Made by a program: the position numbers and the translations under genes
The notes under the pieces: model-generated
The model's database searches: none
What the model was told of the DNA's origin: nothing
Seen by the model: the letters and a program-made list of their open reading frames with translations, nothing else
Origin: Campanula takesimana
Lineage: Eukaryota > Streptophyta > Magnoliopsida > Asterales > Campanulaceae
Assembly (NCBI GenBank): GCA_026119855.1
Contig: JAOWBW010002489.1
Span: forward strand, 1 to 64,000
Direction of reading: 5' to 3'
Length of the DNA stretch: 64,000 nt
Shown: positions 21,684 to 32,366 of the stretch, piece by piece
Position numbering within the stretch: position 1 is the stretch's first letter
Layout of the letters: each line of letters begins with the position of its first letter

Positions 21684-23179
21684 CTATTTCTTCCTTGACT
21701 TAGTAAGGGCTTGACCACGATCCGCTTTGTCATCCCTCTTCCTCTTGAACCAAGGTATCTCGAAATTGGGAGGAACATCCAGTCGACTGAACACCGAGGG
21801 AGTCAGTCTCGCGAACACATGAGGCCTATCCAAAGCTTGAAATTTACCGGGAAGCCCACTTCCTCTCTTCTCGTAAAAGTCACTATCCAGAAAATCTTGA
21901 ATGGCATCTACTTTGACATTAGAAGGATCCTCCTTAGCTTCCTTCTCCCTCAAATTCAAGCTAGGCTCGAGTTGGTCCCCCAATAGAGAGCGGCGAATCT
22001 CATCAATACCATCGACATTGGGACGGAGTTCTTTCAGAAACCAATCCAAATATTTTTCAGACAAATAGATGCTCCCTCCATCATGACGAAGATTGGCCCA
22101 ATGATCCATATTGATTCCTTGCCCCCAAACGCGAGCCAAGCTCATAGAGAACTCTGAGTCCATGAAAGAAATGTTCTGAGGTCGTCCCCCTAACACGAAA
22201 GTGTCCTGCTGTTGACCGAATTGCCGCATTACCCTCCGAGCAAAATAGAAAGAGGAATCCCTCAAACCCGGAAGGACGACCCTGTCGTACCCAAGGGTAT
22301 TAGCTACGAACCTCCTCACCTTCTAAAAGCATGGGCACCAAGCAATATCATAAGTCTTCGCTTTAGCAAAAAGATGGGCCCACTCCTCAACGCTGAGACC
22401 CTTCACCAACAGTCTCTGCCTATGGAAAGTATAAGGGGAATACTCGATCGGAGAGTCCACCAAATTGAAATGTCCTCTGAGCCAAATGGTCAACAATAAT
22501 GGACTTCCCCGAGTCATAGAGCCGGTTCAGTGTAGCTCATCAAGGCCATGAAGGGTCTCCCCTAAGATGAGAGGAATTATGTTGAAGGCCCGTCCTCTAG
22601 CTTGCAGAACGATGTCCACGAGCTCCGTGTTCGCCATGCCACACTTTCTCATGAAAAGAACGCTTCAAAATAAGCACAATGCCAAGAGACAACACTGAGA
22701 ATCCACACCATGACCACGAGTCACTCGACTCTTAAATCTCCAAGGAAAAGAGTGGAGATCGATATAGCGGTTGTGAATGTAACTCTGCGCCTCAGGAAGG
22801 CCTATACTCAATACATCCCTGAGAGACTCCGCTGGTACCTTGTCATACTTGGGCACCGCAATCACCCCTGTCAATGCATATCCAAGATAGCCGCCATCTC
22901 CTCCACAGTAGGGACCATCTCATTAAGTGAAAAGTTGAAAAGATGAGTCGAAGGATCCCAAAAGCGTGCAACTCCCTTTAGAAGGACCCATTCTGGTTTT
23001 AGATTCTTCAAGGTGAAAAGAATCTTGAAACCGAACATCTCCACGAATCTCTCTTGGCGAGGTTTATTAAATGAACGAAAGAACGTTGCTAAGTCATTCT
23101 TGTAGCATTCCACTAAATCTAGGTCCAAGGAGAACTCATCAACAATTATTGATGAAGGGACGGACTTACTTAGGGCCAT
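21684..23179 (-). pseudogene. Antisense gene 2 of element B (DUF7745-like)
   Basis: On the minus strand it starts at 23179 with MALSKSVPSSIIVDEF and ends at 21684 with a basic tail (KRKRDDKAD...). The segment NEMVPTVEEMAAIL (about 22915-22875), a WRFKSR segment (about 22735), a LLLTIWLRGHF segment (about 22490-22450) and a MDHWANLRHDGG segment (about 22110) look like the DUF7745 / plant-mobile-domain-like proteins of plant repeats. Frames change near 22880, 22665-22640, 22530 and 22320, so it is dead as written. The last 211 codons (22319-21684) are open. Cellular role unknown. Confidence 0.65.
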
Positions 23180-23270
23180 TGGGAGAAAAAGGTTGAGAAT
23201 TTTACTCCAAAGGAGAGGTTCCCAAAACTGATTTAAGGCTGTATGGTATTCTAGGACGGACTAGAGGTGT

Positions 23271-23280
23271 TTATATACAA
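23271..23280 (-). promoter_or_regulatory. TATA-like box of antisense gene 2 in B
   Basis: Minus-strand TTGTATATAAACACC lies about 90 bp before the ATG at 23179, a normal plant core-promoter distance. A palindrome pair sits a further 58-90 bp upstream. Confidence 0.5.
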
Positions 23281-23336
23281 GTTTGGATACCAAATCCTCG
23301 AGGAAAAAGGAGAAACAGCAACAGACTAACAGGATG

Positions 23337-23371
23337 GCTCGTACGAGACATCGATGTCTCGTACGAGGCAT
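23337..23371. promoter_or_regulatory. Palindrome pair upstream of antisense gene 2
   Basis: GGCTCGTACGAGAC and GTCTCGTACGAGGC, 20 bp apart, joined by ATCGAT. It lies immediately upstream of the TATA-like box of the DUF7745-like gene. Confidence 0.65.
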
Positions 23372-23757
23372 CTCTTGGTTCAGAACAACAACAACTCTGC
23401 TCAAATCCCAGGTTGCCCGGCAAGTCAAAACATGTCTCAATCACCCCAGAAACTCACCCGAAACAGTTCATACATCACATACAAATGGCCCAACGCGAAT
23501 CCATCTCATAAAATTACCCCTCGGTTGACCAACCGGATATGAGTCAATACATTTACACAGTCAGAAATAAAACTAAGATTAACTAATGTATTGTGTGTTA
23601 GAGTTAGGAAATAACTGTTGCATAGGTACAAACCAAAGAAAGGAAAAATTGTCTTCGCCTACGCCGAGGCAATAAATACATCATCAACAAAAAGAGGGAA
23701 TGGGGGACCCTATCTACTCAGCATCAAAAGAAAAGAGACGTTGCCATCGGCACGTGA
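23372..23757. other. Spacer between the two antisense genes of B
   Basis: No coding signal that I trust. On the minus strand this would hold the 3' untranslated region of the plant-mobile-domain gene and then the upstream region of gene 2. Confidence 0.5.
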
Positions 23758-25850
23758 TCATTCGTCAGTCCGAGGTCTCTTCCCACAAGAAGCCGACTCT
23801 GCTGTCTGACGATCCAATCGGCCTAAGAGTTCTGCGGTCTCTCTCTTCACTCTCTTGGCATAGGCCATGAACTGGGCAAGCCATCCGGCGACCTCTCTAT
23901 ACTCAGCAATGGGCACCTGTTGAGAAAAAACAAATAGAGATGTCAAAGTATTCAGAAAAATGATGAACTGAGATACGAAATGATAGAATGATGGAAATGA
24001 CAGAAGAAGGGTCATAAATCATACCATGGTCGCATAAGCAGGAGGTAAGAGTCCCTCAGGCACATTGTACTGGGCGGGAAGGTCCTCGGTGCTCTCTACT
24101 CCCTCAGCCATGCTATAGGTAAAAGAAACTGCTCCAAGCTGTAGACGGAAAGGGACGTGGACAACTCCCTGGGCTTGAGCCTGATCACCCTCTATAATCA
24201 ACCGGGGCATGAGGCGAGCGAGAAAGTCCTGATAATTAGCCTCCAAGGACATATGGTCAAAAGCATCCTGACCAATAATGAGCCGGTGGGTCCAAGGGGA
24301 CAATGACATCGAGTCTGCCACCACCTTGCCGGCGAGAGAATATCTCTCCTAAGTAAAAGCATCCCCTACCAAGGCCAATCATCAGTAGCCTCATACCGGA
24401 AAACCCGTAGGCATGATCAATGCCCAGACTCCGCCAAGGGAAGAAAGCGACAGCGGACTTAGGGACGGCCTCCCACCTGTCGAAATAGAGCCCCATACGC
24501 TCCACCGTCATATCAGGCCCCTCGGCCTGCTCATCACGGGTATCCCTGTTACTCCGACGCAATCTCAAAGTATCTGGGAACATAACAGTGTTGTCTTGAA
24601 GGATAAAAGTGAAGAGACCGAACATGGCGTATCCCCATGCCTACAAAATAGGAGAAACATAAAAGATGTCAATATACAAATAGCTCAGATGAAAAATGCT
24701 ATCAAAGTAAACTAGGGCTGAAATAAAGGAGGAATACAGAAGAAGATAAGTATTATACCTCTCAGGCATGACTGTAGCCGCTTAAGCCAGCATTTGCACG
24801 ATCCCGCGAACTCTCATCCATAGCCATGTAGCAGTGGGTCAAGCCTGCCAATCCCCAACAGGCATTAGTCACATGCTGCATATCCCTCAGGCAGCTCAAC
24901 AAAGTAAATAAGGCGGTCGACGCATAATTGGCAAATAGCGTCTCAGAAAAGGCCCACCACAGAAAGCCACGGACGGCTGCGATACGGGTGTCAGTAAGGT
25001 GCATCTGACCGGCATTAACGGTAACATAGGCGTCAACTTTGTCCCTCAAGGCCTTCAGAGGGACACCCTTGCCACACACAGAGAAGCCCAGAAAATGCCT
25101 CATATCATCCCCGCTGGGAGAGAAATCCGTATCAACCTCAAGAGGCTCACCAGCAATGGCAAGCCCGGTAATGGCATGAAAGTCAGTAGGGGTCATGGTA
25201 ACCTCCCCCCACCGCATATGCATAGTATCAGTGCTATCCCACCAATACTCTCTAATAGCCTGGAGCAGGTGAACGTTCCTCCTCTCGCCGACTAGGTCGT
25301 CAAAGAAGGGTTTCAGCCCGAGATTCTCGATCTCTTCCTTCATCTTGCCATTGAGAGTTGCCCACCTCTCGGCAAACGCTCGCACGCTGCCTCTACAGTT
25401 ATGAATGACCCTGAATGGCTGAAAACAACAAAGACAATAGAGACAAATGTTAGGAAAATGGTAAAATCCTCATTTAAGCATTTTACCCAAAAAATCGCAG
25501 AATTGCCTAGAACGACAGTCGAAATCATGTACTACTATACTACAATGATTTTCAACATCAACAAGGGTGAAATTCCATCAAAAAATCAGCCATGCATGAT
25601 AAACCCTAGCAGCAATGATTCTAGGCAAAAAGTTGATAAAAATCGAACCACAAACACACCAAATCGAGACATGCAACGACGAAATTGACATAAAAACTCA
25701 GTCAAAGGAAGAGATCCTTACCCGCCTCGTCCGAACGGCAAGAGAAATATGATCATCGGGAAACAGGAACAACTCATCCGTCGCCCACACTTTGCCTCTC
25801 ATGTGCCTACCAAAGAGGTGTTCCCTATGAGAACGATTTGCACCGGCCAT
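23758..25850 (-). pseudogene. Antisense four-exon plant-mobile-domain gene of element B
   Basis: Read on the minus strand. Exon 1 is 25850-25722 (ATG, MAGANRSHREHLFG, 43 codons). Exon 2 is 25418-24759 (starts PFRVIHN, 220 codons). Exon 3 is 24640-24025. Exon 4 is 23916-23758 (ends KRPRTDE, stop). The introns are 303, 118 and 108 bp, all GT-AG with pyrimidine-rich 3' ends and all phase 0. Exon 2 carries the hallmarks of the aminotransferase-like plant mobile domain (LLQAIREYWWDSTDTM and TMTPTDFHAITGLA). Exon 3 is 616 bp; one extra base near 24341-24350 breaks the frame. A TGA at 24764-24762 sits one codon before the exon 2 donor. The basic C terminus could be a nuclear signal. Total about 520 residues if undamaged. 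Function unknown. Confidence 0.75.
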
Positions 25851-26284
25851 TTGAAAGGGTTAGGGATTACCAGAACTTGATGAAAACAAAGATTTTTGAG
25901 TGAAAAAATCGCCTAGGGTTGAGAATTCCCAAAATGAAATAAGAAAAGTGATTTGAAAATCACTTTCAGCGCCTCTGTTATGCGTAAAAACAGAGAAGTC
26001 TCGTACGAGACATCGATATCTCGTACGAGAGATCCCCAGAAAAATCTCAAAAAACCATGTTTTCTTGGGAAATTCCAGAAAAGCCCTGCTTTTAACAGAA
26101 AGGTCAGAAGAAGCCCTGCTCTTGACTGAAAGGCTGAATCTGAACCCGGTTCAAGATGGAACATTGAGTCGTCAATAAATGGATATTTTCAGAATTAGAA
26201 CAAGCAAAGTTGTTTCTCAGTACGAATTTATCCTCACCGCGCATCCAAGATCATGGGTGAGCAACAAAATCTGCATCAGCAAAC
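25851..26284. other. Region upstream of the plant-mobile-domain gene
   Basis: Non-coding. It contains the palindrome pair at 25998-26032. I see no good TATA box on the minus strand between it and the ATG at 25850; TTATTTCATT (about 25930-25940) is the nearest AT-rich candidate. Confidence 0.45.
25998..26032. promoter_or_regulatory. Palindrome pair upstream of antisense gene 1
   Basis: GTCTCGTACGAGAC and ATCTCGTACGAGAG, 20 bp apart, joined by ATCGATAT. About 150 bp upstream of the start codon of the plant-mobile-domain gene. Confidence 0.65.
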
Positions 26285-26581
26285 TTTAAATCCCATGACT
26301 GTCATCAAGACGTAGGTTAATGGCACATGATTTACAACCGGGTATCCCACGACTGTTATCAAGATGTAAGTTAATAACATAGGATCCCACCATTCAGAGT
26401 CCCATAATTGTCATCAAGGTTTAAGCTAATGGTATAGGATTCACATTTTCAATGGAAAGGCAGTCTCGTTGAAAGGAGAAGCAAGGTCCGAGTAATTGGT
26501 GTCTCCAAATCCAGGTATCCCATGACTGTTATCAAGATGTAAGTTAATAACACAGGATTCCACTATTTAGAATCCCATAAT
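26285..26581 (+). repeat. Tandem repeats in 3' region of B, left part
   Basis: Imperfect units of about 55 bp, each with CCCAT-A-TGT-ATCAAG---TAAG-TAATGG or similar, start near 26288, 26345, 26399, 26518 and 26574. One longer spacer with GGAGAAGCAAGG occurs at about 26462-26515. The array is cut by element C in the middle of a unit and continues at 35207. Such arrays are common near the 3' end of Tat/Ogre elements. Confidence 0.7.
26577..26581. repeat. Target duplication of C, left copy (ATAAT)
   Basis: ATAAT directly before the LTR start; identical at 35207-35211. The interrupted repeat unit reads through when C and one copy are removed. Confidence 0.9.
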
Positions 26582-29420
26582 TGTCACGACCCGAAATCTA
26601 GGCTCTATTTTATTAGTAATAAATAATTATTATGTATTTATTTGCTTATTTATTTATTTATTTAAATTATTATTTATTTAAATACTTATGTGTGCATTTA
26701 TGTTTCATAATAATTATGCCTAGCATTTTATTTGGGTCATTTGTGCTAGTGTAGTATTGTTGGGTCTTAATTATTAGTGGGGAGCTGTTTATATTGGGTA
26801 GTGTAGGGGAGGGGCCCTAATTGTAACATTTCAAAATAATCCCCCCTACTCCCTCTCTTCTCCCTCACTCTTCCCCATTCCCAGCCATCTCCCTCTCTCT
26901 CTCTTCCATGGGTGAAAAAGGTAAGTTTTCTCTCTACCTTCTCTCTACATTTTCTTCATCTTCCTCTTGTAATCTCTCATTTCTTAAAACATGAAACTTG
27001 TTTAGATCGTCGTTAGGATCGTAGAGGGCTAAAAATATTCGAGTTCCGGCAACTTTGAGAAAATTCAAGTAAGTTGCTTTTTCCCCATTTTTATGCTAAA
27101 ATGTTCATATCATGTTTATATTATGCTTGATGTGTTATATTTGAAGTTTGGTTGAGTTTGGAGTTTATTTGGAATTTATTTGGAGTTTTGGTCAAAAAAT
27201 GGTGATTTTAGGAATGTTGGGTTTGAATCTTGATCTTGGTTGATGAATGGTATTATTTGAGTCCCCGTTCTAGTTATAAGTTGTTTTGGGTTCATCTTTA
27301 TGCTTGGTGGAAGGTTGATTATGTTTGATTTTGATTGTTATGTGAAATGGGTAAGAAAAATGGTAGAAACCCAGAATTTGGCCGGATTTCGTCCCTCCGG
27401 GCAAGGAGGCGCGCGCACCATGTTTTGGGAGGCATGCGCACCCTTTTCTGCTTCGAAAACGCAGCCTTCTGATCTAGGGAGGCGCGCGCATCCCTTTTTA
27501 TGGAGGCGCGCGCATCCCTCTTTTTCCAGTTTGTCCGTTTTTCGTTCGATCTTCCGGAGGCCATAACTTTCTCATCCGGACTCCGTTTTAGGCGTGTAAA
27601 CTATCGTTTCGAAGCTCTCTTCGAGTACTACAAGATAGTATAGGTTTTTCAGTTGAGTCATAAGTTTTATACTTCGGGATTTTATTGGGTGTTTGAGGTT
27701 AAGAGGAGTTGTATCGATCCATTGTGAACAAGTTTTGTAAATCCAATTGAGTGACTTTATTGAGTTGTTATGATTATTTTGTGATATAAGTGAGGACTTC
27801 ATACCTTGAGACCCTTTAATTGAAAGTTATTTTACTGATCGGATTGATTTTAGAATAAGACTTGGTCTAGGTTTTAGGTGATATCCTATAGTACCTAGAG
27901 GGTTGTTTTGGAACACTAAAGTGTAGGGTTTAGTCCGGTCGTGATCATGTTCTAATAAGGGTAACCTTTTGGATTCGTTTGGGGTGTTTAGAATTGGTTC
28001 GTTATGGGCGGAGGTAAAGCGTGAATTGGCGATTGGGTACTTACGGTTTGATTAACCTTAAGGTGTATTCATTCTGATTTCCTACTTTGAAATTCCAGGT
28101 GTGATGAGATGGTTGAGTTCATAGTCCTAGTATATCTTTATGAGTAAATGTTTAGGGTCATTTTGGTAAAAGTCATTGTGCCATTTGTGAGCGACCGTTT
28201 GGGTTGTGCTCTTTATGATTTACTTGTGGGTATCATATTTAGGATGTATTTGATACGTGCCTGGTCTTGGAATCATCTTGTTTTAATGATCAATGTTGTT
28301 GTGCTCTTTATGAGAAATTCCGTTTATCGTTGTTGTGCTCTTCATGAGAAACTCTTATTATCGTTGTTGTTAAACTCTTCATGAGTACCCGTTGCATCTT
28401 TATGGTGATTATTTGGTATGGTTCCCTACTTTGGAATCCTTAGTTGTTTACCGTGTTAGTATTTTATTACTTAGCATTATTGAAAGTCCAGCTGGTTAAT
28501 TGTGTATCGAGTCAGGCAATGGATAATGCTATAATGGCACGAGCCAAGTCCAGTATAGCATCGCCCATTGGTCCTTCTGTCCTCATCCATATTGGCCTTG
28601 GTTGGGATGAGCTAGCTCCGTTGTGGGTATTCTAGCTAATCGTTTTGGATCATGACTTTGTGGCATGGCTCCCGCCCCTTGTGGCACTTTATCATTGTTA
28701 TTGGTTCCGGTACCGGGTTTCTCTTCAGCTTTTATGCTACTATGAAGATGGTTTGTTTGATTGATGGGTTGATTGGTCGCTTCTGACTGGGGATTCCTCT
28801 TCAACTTTCATGCTATTATGAAGATGATGAATTGTTGGTTATTGAAGCTGCGCAGCGACCTTTATTTGGTTCTTTCAGTTGGGAAACCTTGGCTAATATC
28901 CTTTGTTATATGTTTATTTTCCACTGTTATCTGTTGACTGTTAATTGTTACATGCTATGTGATATTTATCATTGTTTATTGCTTATTGCATTATAGCATG
29001 TCATGTAGTTGCATTAGTAACTTACTGAGATTTTATCTCACCCCGTTTATTTCCATCTTTGTTTTCCTTAACCCCCCCCAGGAGGAAAAGGATTAGGATT
29101 CGCGGATCGAGGAGGACGTCGAGAGGATTGAGATTTTGGGGCAGGTTGTTATGGATCGGTTTACATTATTTAAATGTATAACCTTTTGGGGATAGTTTTA
29201 CCATTATTGACGTCATTAAGAATTGTATATTTTATTCTTTTGGGTATAAGCTGTGGAGCTTATGTTAGATGTACTTTGTTGATTTAAACTTGGATTTGTA
29301 AAACCTTGTGTTATCATCTTTGGTTCAAAATGGAATTTTTAACTTCTATATTTTAGAGTTTTGGTTTTAAGTCGACGTCCAGCTCGCGTATTCCGTACCC
29401 GCGGGTTTGGGGTCGCGACA
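26582..29420 (+). repeat. Element C 5' LTR
   Basis: Terminal sequences form the inverted repeat TGTCRCGACC/GGTCGCGACA. It includes a CT-rich tract (about 26845-26960), a cluster of four GGAGGCGCGCGCA-like motifs (27405-27518), a C7 run (29074-29080), and several short ORFs that recur in the other LTR simply because the LTRs are copies. Confidence 0.9.
27405..27518. repeat. GCGCGC motif cluster in C 5' LTR
   Basis: Four copies of GGAGGCGCGCGCA or close variants at about 27405, 27428, 27478 and 27502. The same cluster is at about 33187-33300 in the 3' LTR, where two copies differ by CG/CA-type changes. Confidence 0.8.
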
Positions 29421-29421
29421 G

Positions 29422-29435
29422 TTGGTATCTGAGCT
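29422..29435 (+). other. Primer binding site of element C
   Basis: TTGGTATCTGAGCT begins one base after the LTR, a variant of the initiator-Met site used by plant chromoviruses. Confidence 0.75.
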
Positions 29436-29530
29436 ATGGTTTAGATCTATGTATAAGTATAGGTGGGTTAGTATGACCTAGGAGGGTATTGTGTTCGGAG
29501 TGAGTAACAATTGTTGTTTTATGCAGGTAC

Positions 29531-30586
29531 TTGTTTGAAATGTCTCGAAGGAGAAGTGGTGAAAGTAATACCGGTAATGCAAATCAGAATGAAACAAGGG
29601 ATGAAGCCCGTGCAATGTTTCAGGGCATGTTTGAGGCGGCCATGAAGGCCATACATGATCAAGGTCCGAGGGTAGAACAAGCACCACCACCCCGCTACGG
29701 ATTGGAACAATTTCTGAAATTGAAACCGGTTGAGTTCAATGGGGAACCCGATGTAAGGAAGGCCGAGCTATGGATTGAGTCGATGGAGAAAATTTATGAT
29801 GTCTTTGGTTGCACCGATGAAGACAAGGTCCGGTTTGCGGCTTATAAACTTGTGGGTGCCGCCGAGCATTGGTGGAAGAGTGTTAAAGCGAGTTGGGATG
29901 ATACTCACACAGTGTATGCCTGGGAATTGTTTGTGCGAAAGTTCAAGGAGCATTTCATTCTGGTAGTGGATCAAAACCGAAAGGAGATCGAGCTGCTCAA
30001 CCTGGAGCAAGGTTTGTTGTCTATAGCTCAGTACTCAGCTAAGTTCACAGAATTAGCCCGGTATTGTGACTATCTTGTGCGGACCGAGGAGCAGAAAGCT
30101 ATGAGATTCATCCGGGGTTTGAAGACTTCTATTCGGACTCAGCTTATAGCCCAGAGGATTGTGACATTTCAGGATGCGGTAGACCGGGCATACTTGATCG
30201 AGCAAGATATTGGGGAGCATAAGAGGAAGACCGAGGTTGCAAATGCGGGTAAACAAGTAAGCCATGCTAAATCTCAACCACATCACCGTACAGATAACCG
30301 AGGTAATTTGGGAGCACCATCTCAGTTTAAGGAACAAACCGCGCTAGGGAATCCGGGTACTACTCCGGGGAAACAAGGGAAACAAGGTAGGTGGCTTTGC
30401 ACTTACTGTCAGAGGGAAGGCCATTTGGAGGATAAGTGTTGGAAGAAACAAGGAAAATGTATCAATTATGGTCAACTGGGTCACTTCATAAAAGACTGTC
30501 CGAGGTTTAAGGTTCAATCATCAGGAACAGGAACCAGTACTTCACCGGGTCAGAAGAGAGATGCTTCGGGGAACCCTAAGGTATAG
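29531..30586 (+). CDS. Element C gag protein (351 aa)
   Basis: The only undamaged gag in the window. The first ATG in a good context is at 29540 or 29531 (FEMSRRRSGES); I keep 29531. The central domain (about residues 60-220) has FNGEPDVRKAELWIESMEKI, WWKSVKASW and EFTELARYCDYL-type segments of the retrotransposon gag family. Two zinc knuckles follow: CTYCQREGHLEDKC is complete, whereas CINYGQLGHFIKDC has Tyr in place of the second Cys. Gag should form particles and bind RNA in the cytoplasm. The frame stops at 30586 with no fused protease. Length is close to the gag part of Tekay-type polyproteins. Confidence 0.85.
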   Translation: MFEMSRRRSGESNTGNANQNETRDEARAMFQGMFEAAMKAIHDQGPRVEQAPPPRYGLEQFLKLKPVEFNGEPDVRKAELWIESMEKIYDVFGCTDEDKVRFAAYKLVGAAEHWWKSVKASWDDTHTVYAWELFVRKFKEHFILVVDQNRKEIELLNLEQGLLSIAQYSAKFTELARYCDYLVRTEEQKAMRFIRGLKTSIRTQLIAQRIVTFQDAVDRAYLIEQDIGEHKRKTEVANAGKQVSHAKSQPHHRTDNRGNLGAPSQFKEQTALGNPGTTPGKQGKQGRWLCTYCQREGHLEDKCWKKQGKCINYGQLGHFIKDCPRFKVQSSGTGTSTSPGQKRDASGNPKV

Positions 30587-32366
30587 GGCAGAGTAATTCC
30601 GACCAATCAGCACTCACCAGGTAACGGATAAATTCCAGGAGGTATTATTTTGCGTCGTGAGAGCGAGCGCGTGCATTTTAGGATCATCGCATTTATGTGT
30701 TTCTGTGCATTTAGTTGCATTTATTTCTTCTGAGTCTTTGACTTATGTGTAGTAGGTGTCTATTCCTATGGAGGAGTTTAGGGTATCTGATGAAGTCTTA
30801 TGTGCTTATGATGTGCTTAAGTATGGTTATGTCTCACCTGCTAAATTAGCCATATTGCTATTGCAAGATTTTGATATTACTATTGCTTTAGTCTATTGTT
30901 GTAGGGGGATTGTTATATTCTCCATTCCTAATTTCTTAAAACTGTTTGAGACCGTTCCTTTGGGTAGAGTTATACCTATCTCTTCTTAACTGAAATCCGA
31001 GTATTTAGTTTCGGTCAATTTGTTGGGTGTATTTATCATTCGTAAGATTTTCATTTTCTTCTGAATAGTACCTATTGTTTGGGGAGGAGCTTGGGTTAAA
31101 TTGGGTTGTTGTGGTACAAGGTTGTAATGCTAATATTTAGATCAATATCCATATTGTATCGGTTGGGTTATAGGAGTTGAGGATTCAATGAGGATCTCTT
31201 AAGGAAAATTTTGGTCACTTTTAGTACATCTCCGTGAATGCATCGGAATGGATTAGTATGGAGAGGTGTACGATTTTTTTATGGATGATGAGTTTGTTGT
31301 AGGAGTTATGATCATTAATGGTGGTAAGCGTGTTAAGTTAGAAAGGACTAAGTACATTTTGGGAGAGTAATAATTTCTCGATTTATGTTAAAGGCATTTT
31401 GAAATTTTGGTTAAATAGTGGTTCTATGGTTTTAAATCCCTTCTTGGTGGCGTTTCCCGAATTGGATCAAGGGTATGTGAAGGAAGTGGAGTATCAATAC
31501 TTGGGCATAATTAAGGAATATCATGATTTGGTATTGGGTCAGTTGGAACGTTGCTAGCTAATTGGTTTATTATGATGGTAGTACTATTGAGCCTAAGTAT
31601 CATTAGGTTAATAAATGTATGCGTGAAAGACTAACGTGGCTTAGCTATTGAGGATTTGAGATTTGGTGATTTCCTTGGGTATATGAGCACAGATTATTAA
31701 CTAAAAAGGGAGTTAGAGGAAAAATACCGTGAAGATAAAATTTAGATCATTTTCGGACTACTGAGTATTCGTAATTATTTTAGACTTTCAAGGATTGGAG
31801 TGTTATGGCGATGATGTTATGGCGTAGATTTAAGTGCACATTTTGTATTAAAATTTTGGGTTTATATTACACCTCTAGTTTAAGGTGCTACCTAGAGCGA
31901 GAGCACTATAATGGGAATCCTTAGGGATATAGCCTTTGGTGAATATTATGAGGATGGAAAATTTCTTTAGCCTCTCATATTTTAAAAGCTAATTTAGCTC
32001 GAGATGGTAATGTTTTGAATTTCTGGGGAATAATACTAAGTATGCGATTTACAAATGGAAGTACCTTTACGGTGTAGTTAAGGTTATGAATAAGGCGAGT
32101 TTGAGATACCTCGAGAATTATGTGTGGAAATAATTTGAATTCTTCGATTTTGAGTACGGATTTTGATTAGTAATGAAGTTAATAATGGAATGATTCGGTT
32201 CGAGAGGTGGTGTTATCGTAAGCATTATTTAAGGTTACCTTGTAGTGGGTTAGATTGGACAATTGAGGAATTTGAGATATGGCGGAACTATCGTATCCGT
32301 AGCTATTTGGTCTTTCGGGTAAGTCTCGTTAAATTTCGGGTCGAATTTTCTTTAAGGGGAAGTGAA
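30587..32366 (+). other. Non-coding interior of element C
   Basis: About 1.8 kb where pol would be. I find no DTG, YXDD, RNase H or integrase motif in any frame. A 77-codon ORF (30756-30989) has no recognisable domain. A TTAAGGGGAAGTGAA polypurine tract (32352-32366) ends the region. Confidence 0.7.

Noticed and set aside
26285..26581. CRISPR-like array
   Set aside because: Units are imperfect tandem repeats without unique spacers, inside a plant retrotransposon.
27300..27566. An 88-codon ORF repeated at 33084-33350
   Set aside because: It lies in the two LTR copies of element C and spans the GC-rich motif cluster. Identity comes from the LTRs being duplicates; no domain or start context supports it.
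28444..28635. A 63-codon ORF repeated at 34229-34420
   Set aside because: Again within the duplicated LTRs; no sign of coding selection.
30756..30989. A 77-codon ORF in the interior of C as a pol remnant
   Set aside because: No motif of protease, RT, RNase H or integrase; codon pattern looks random.
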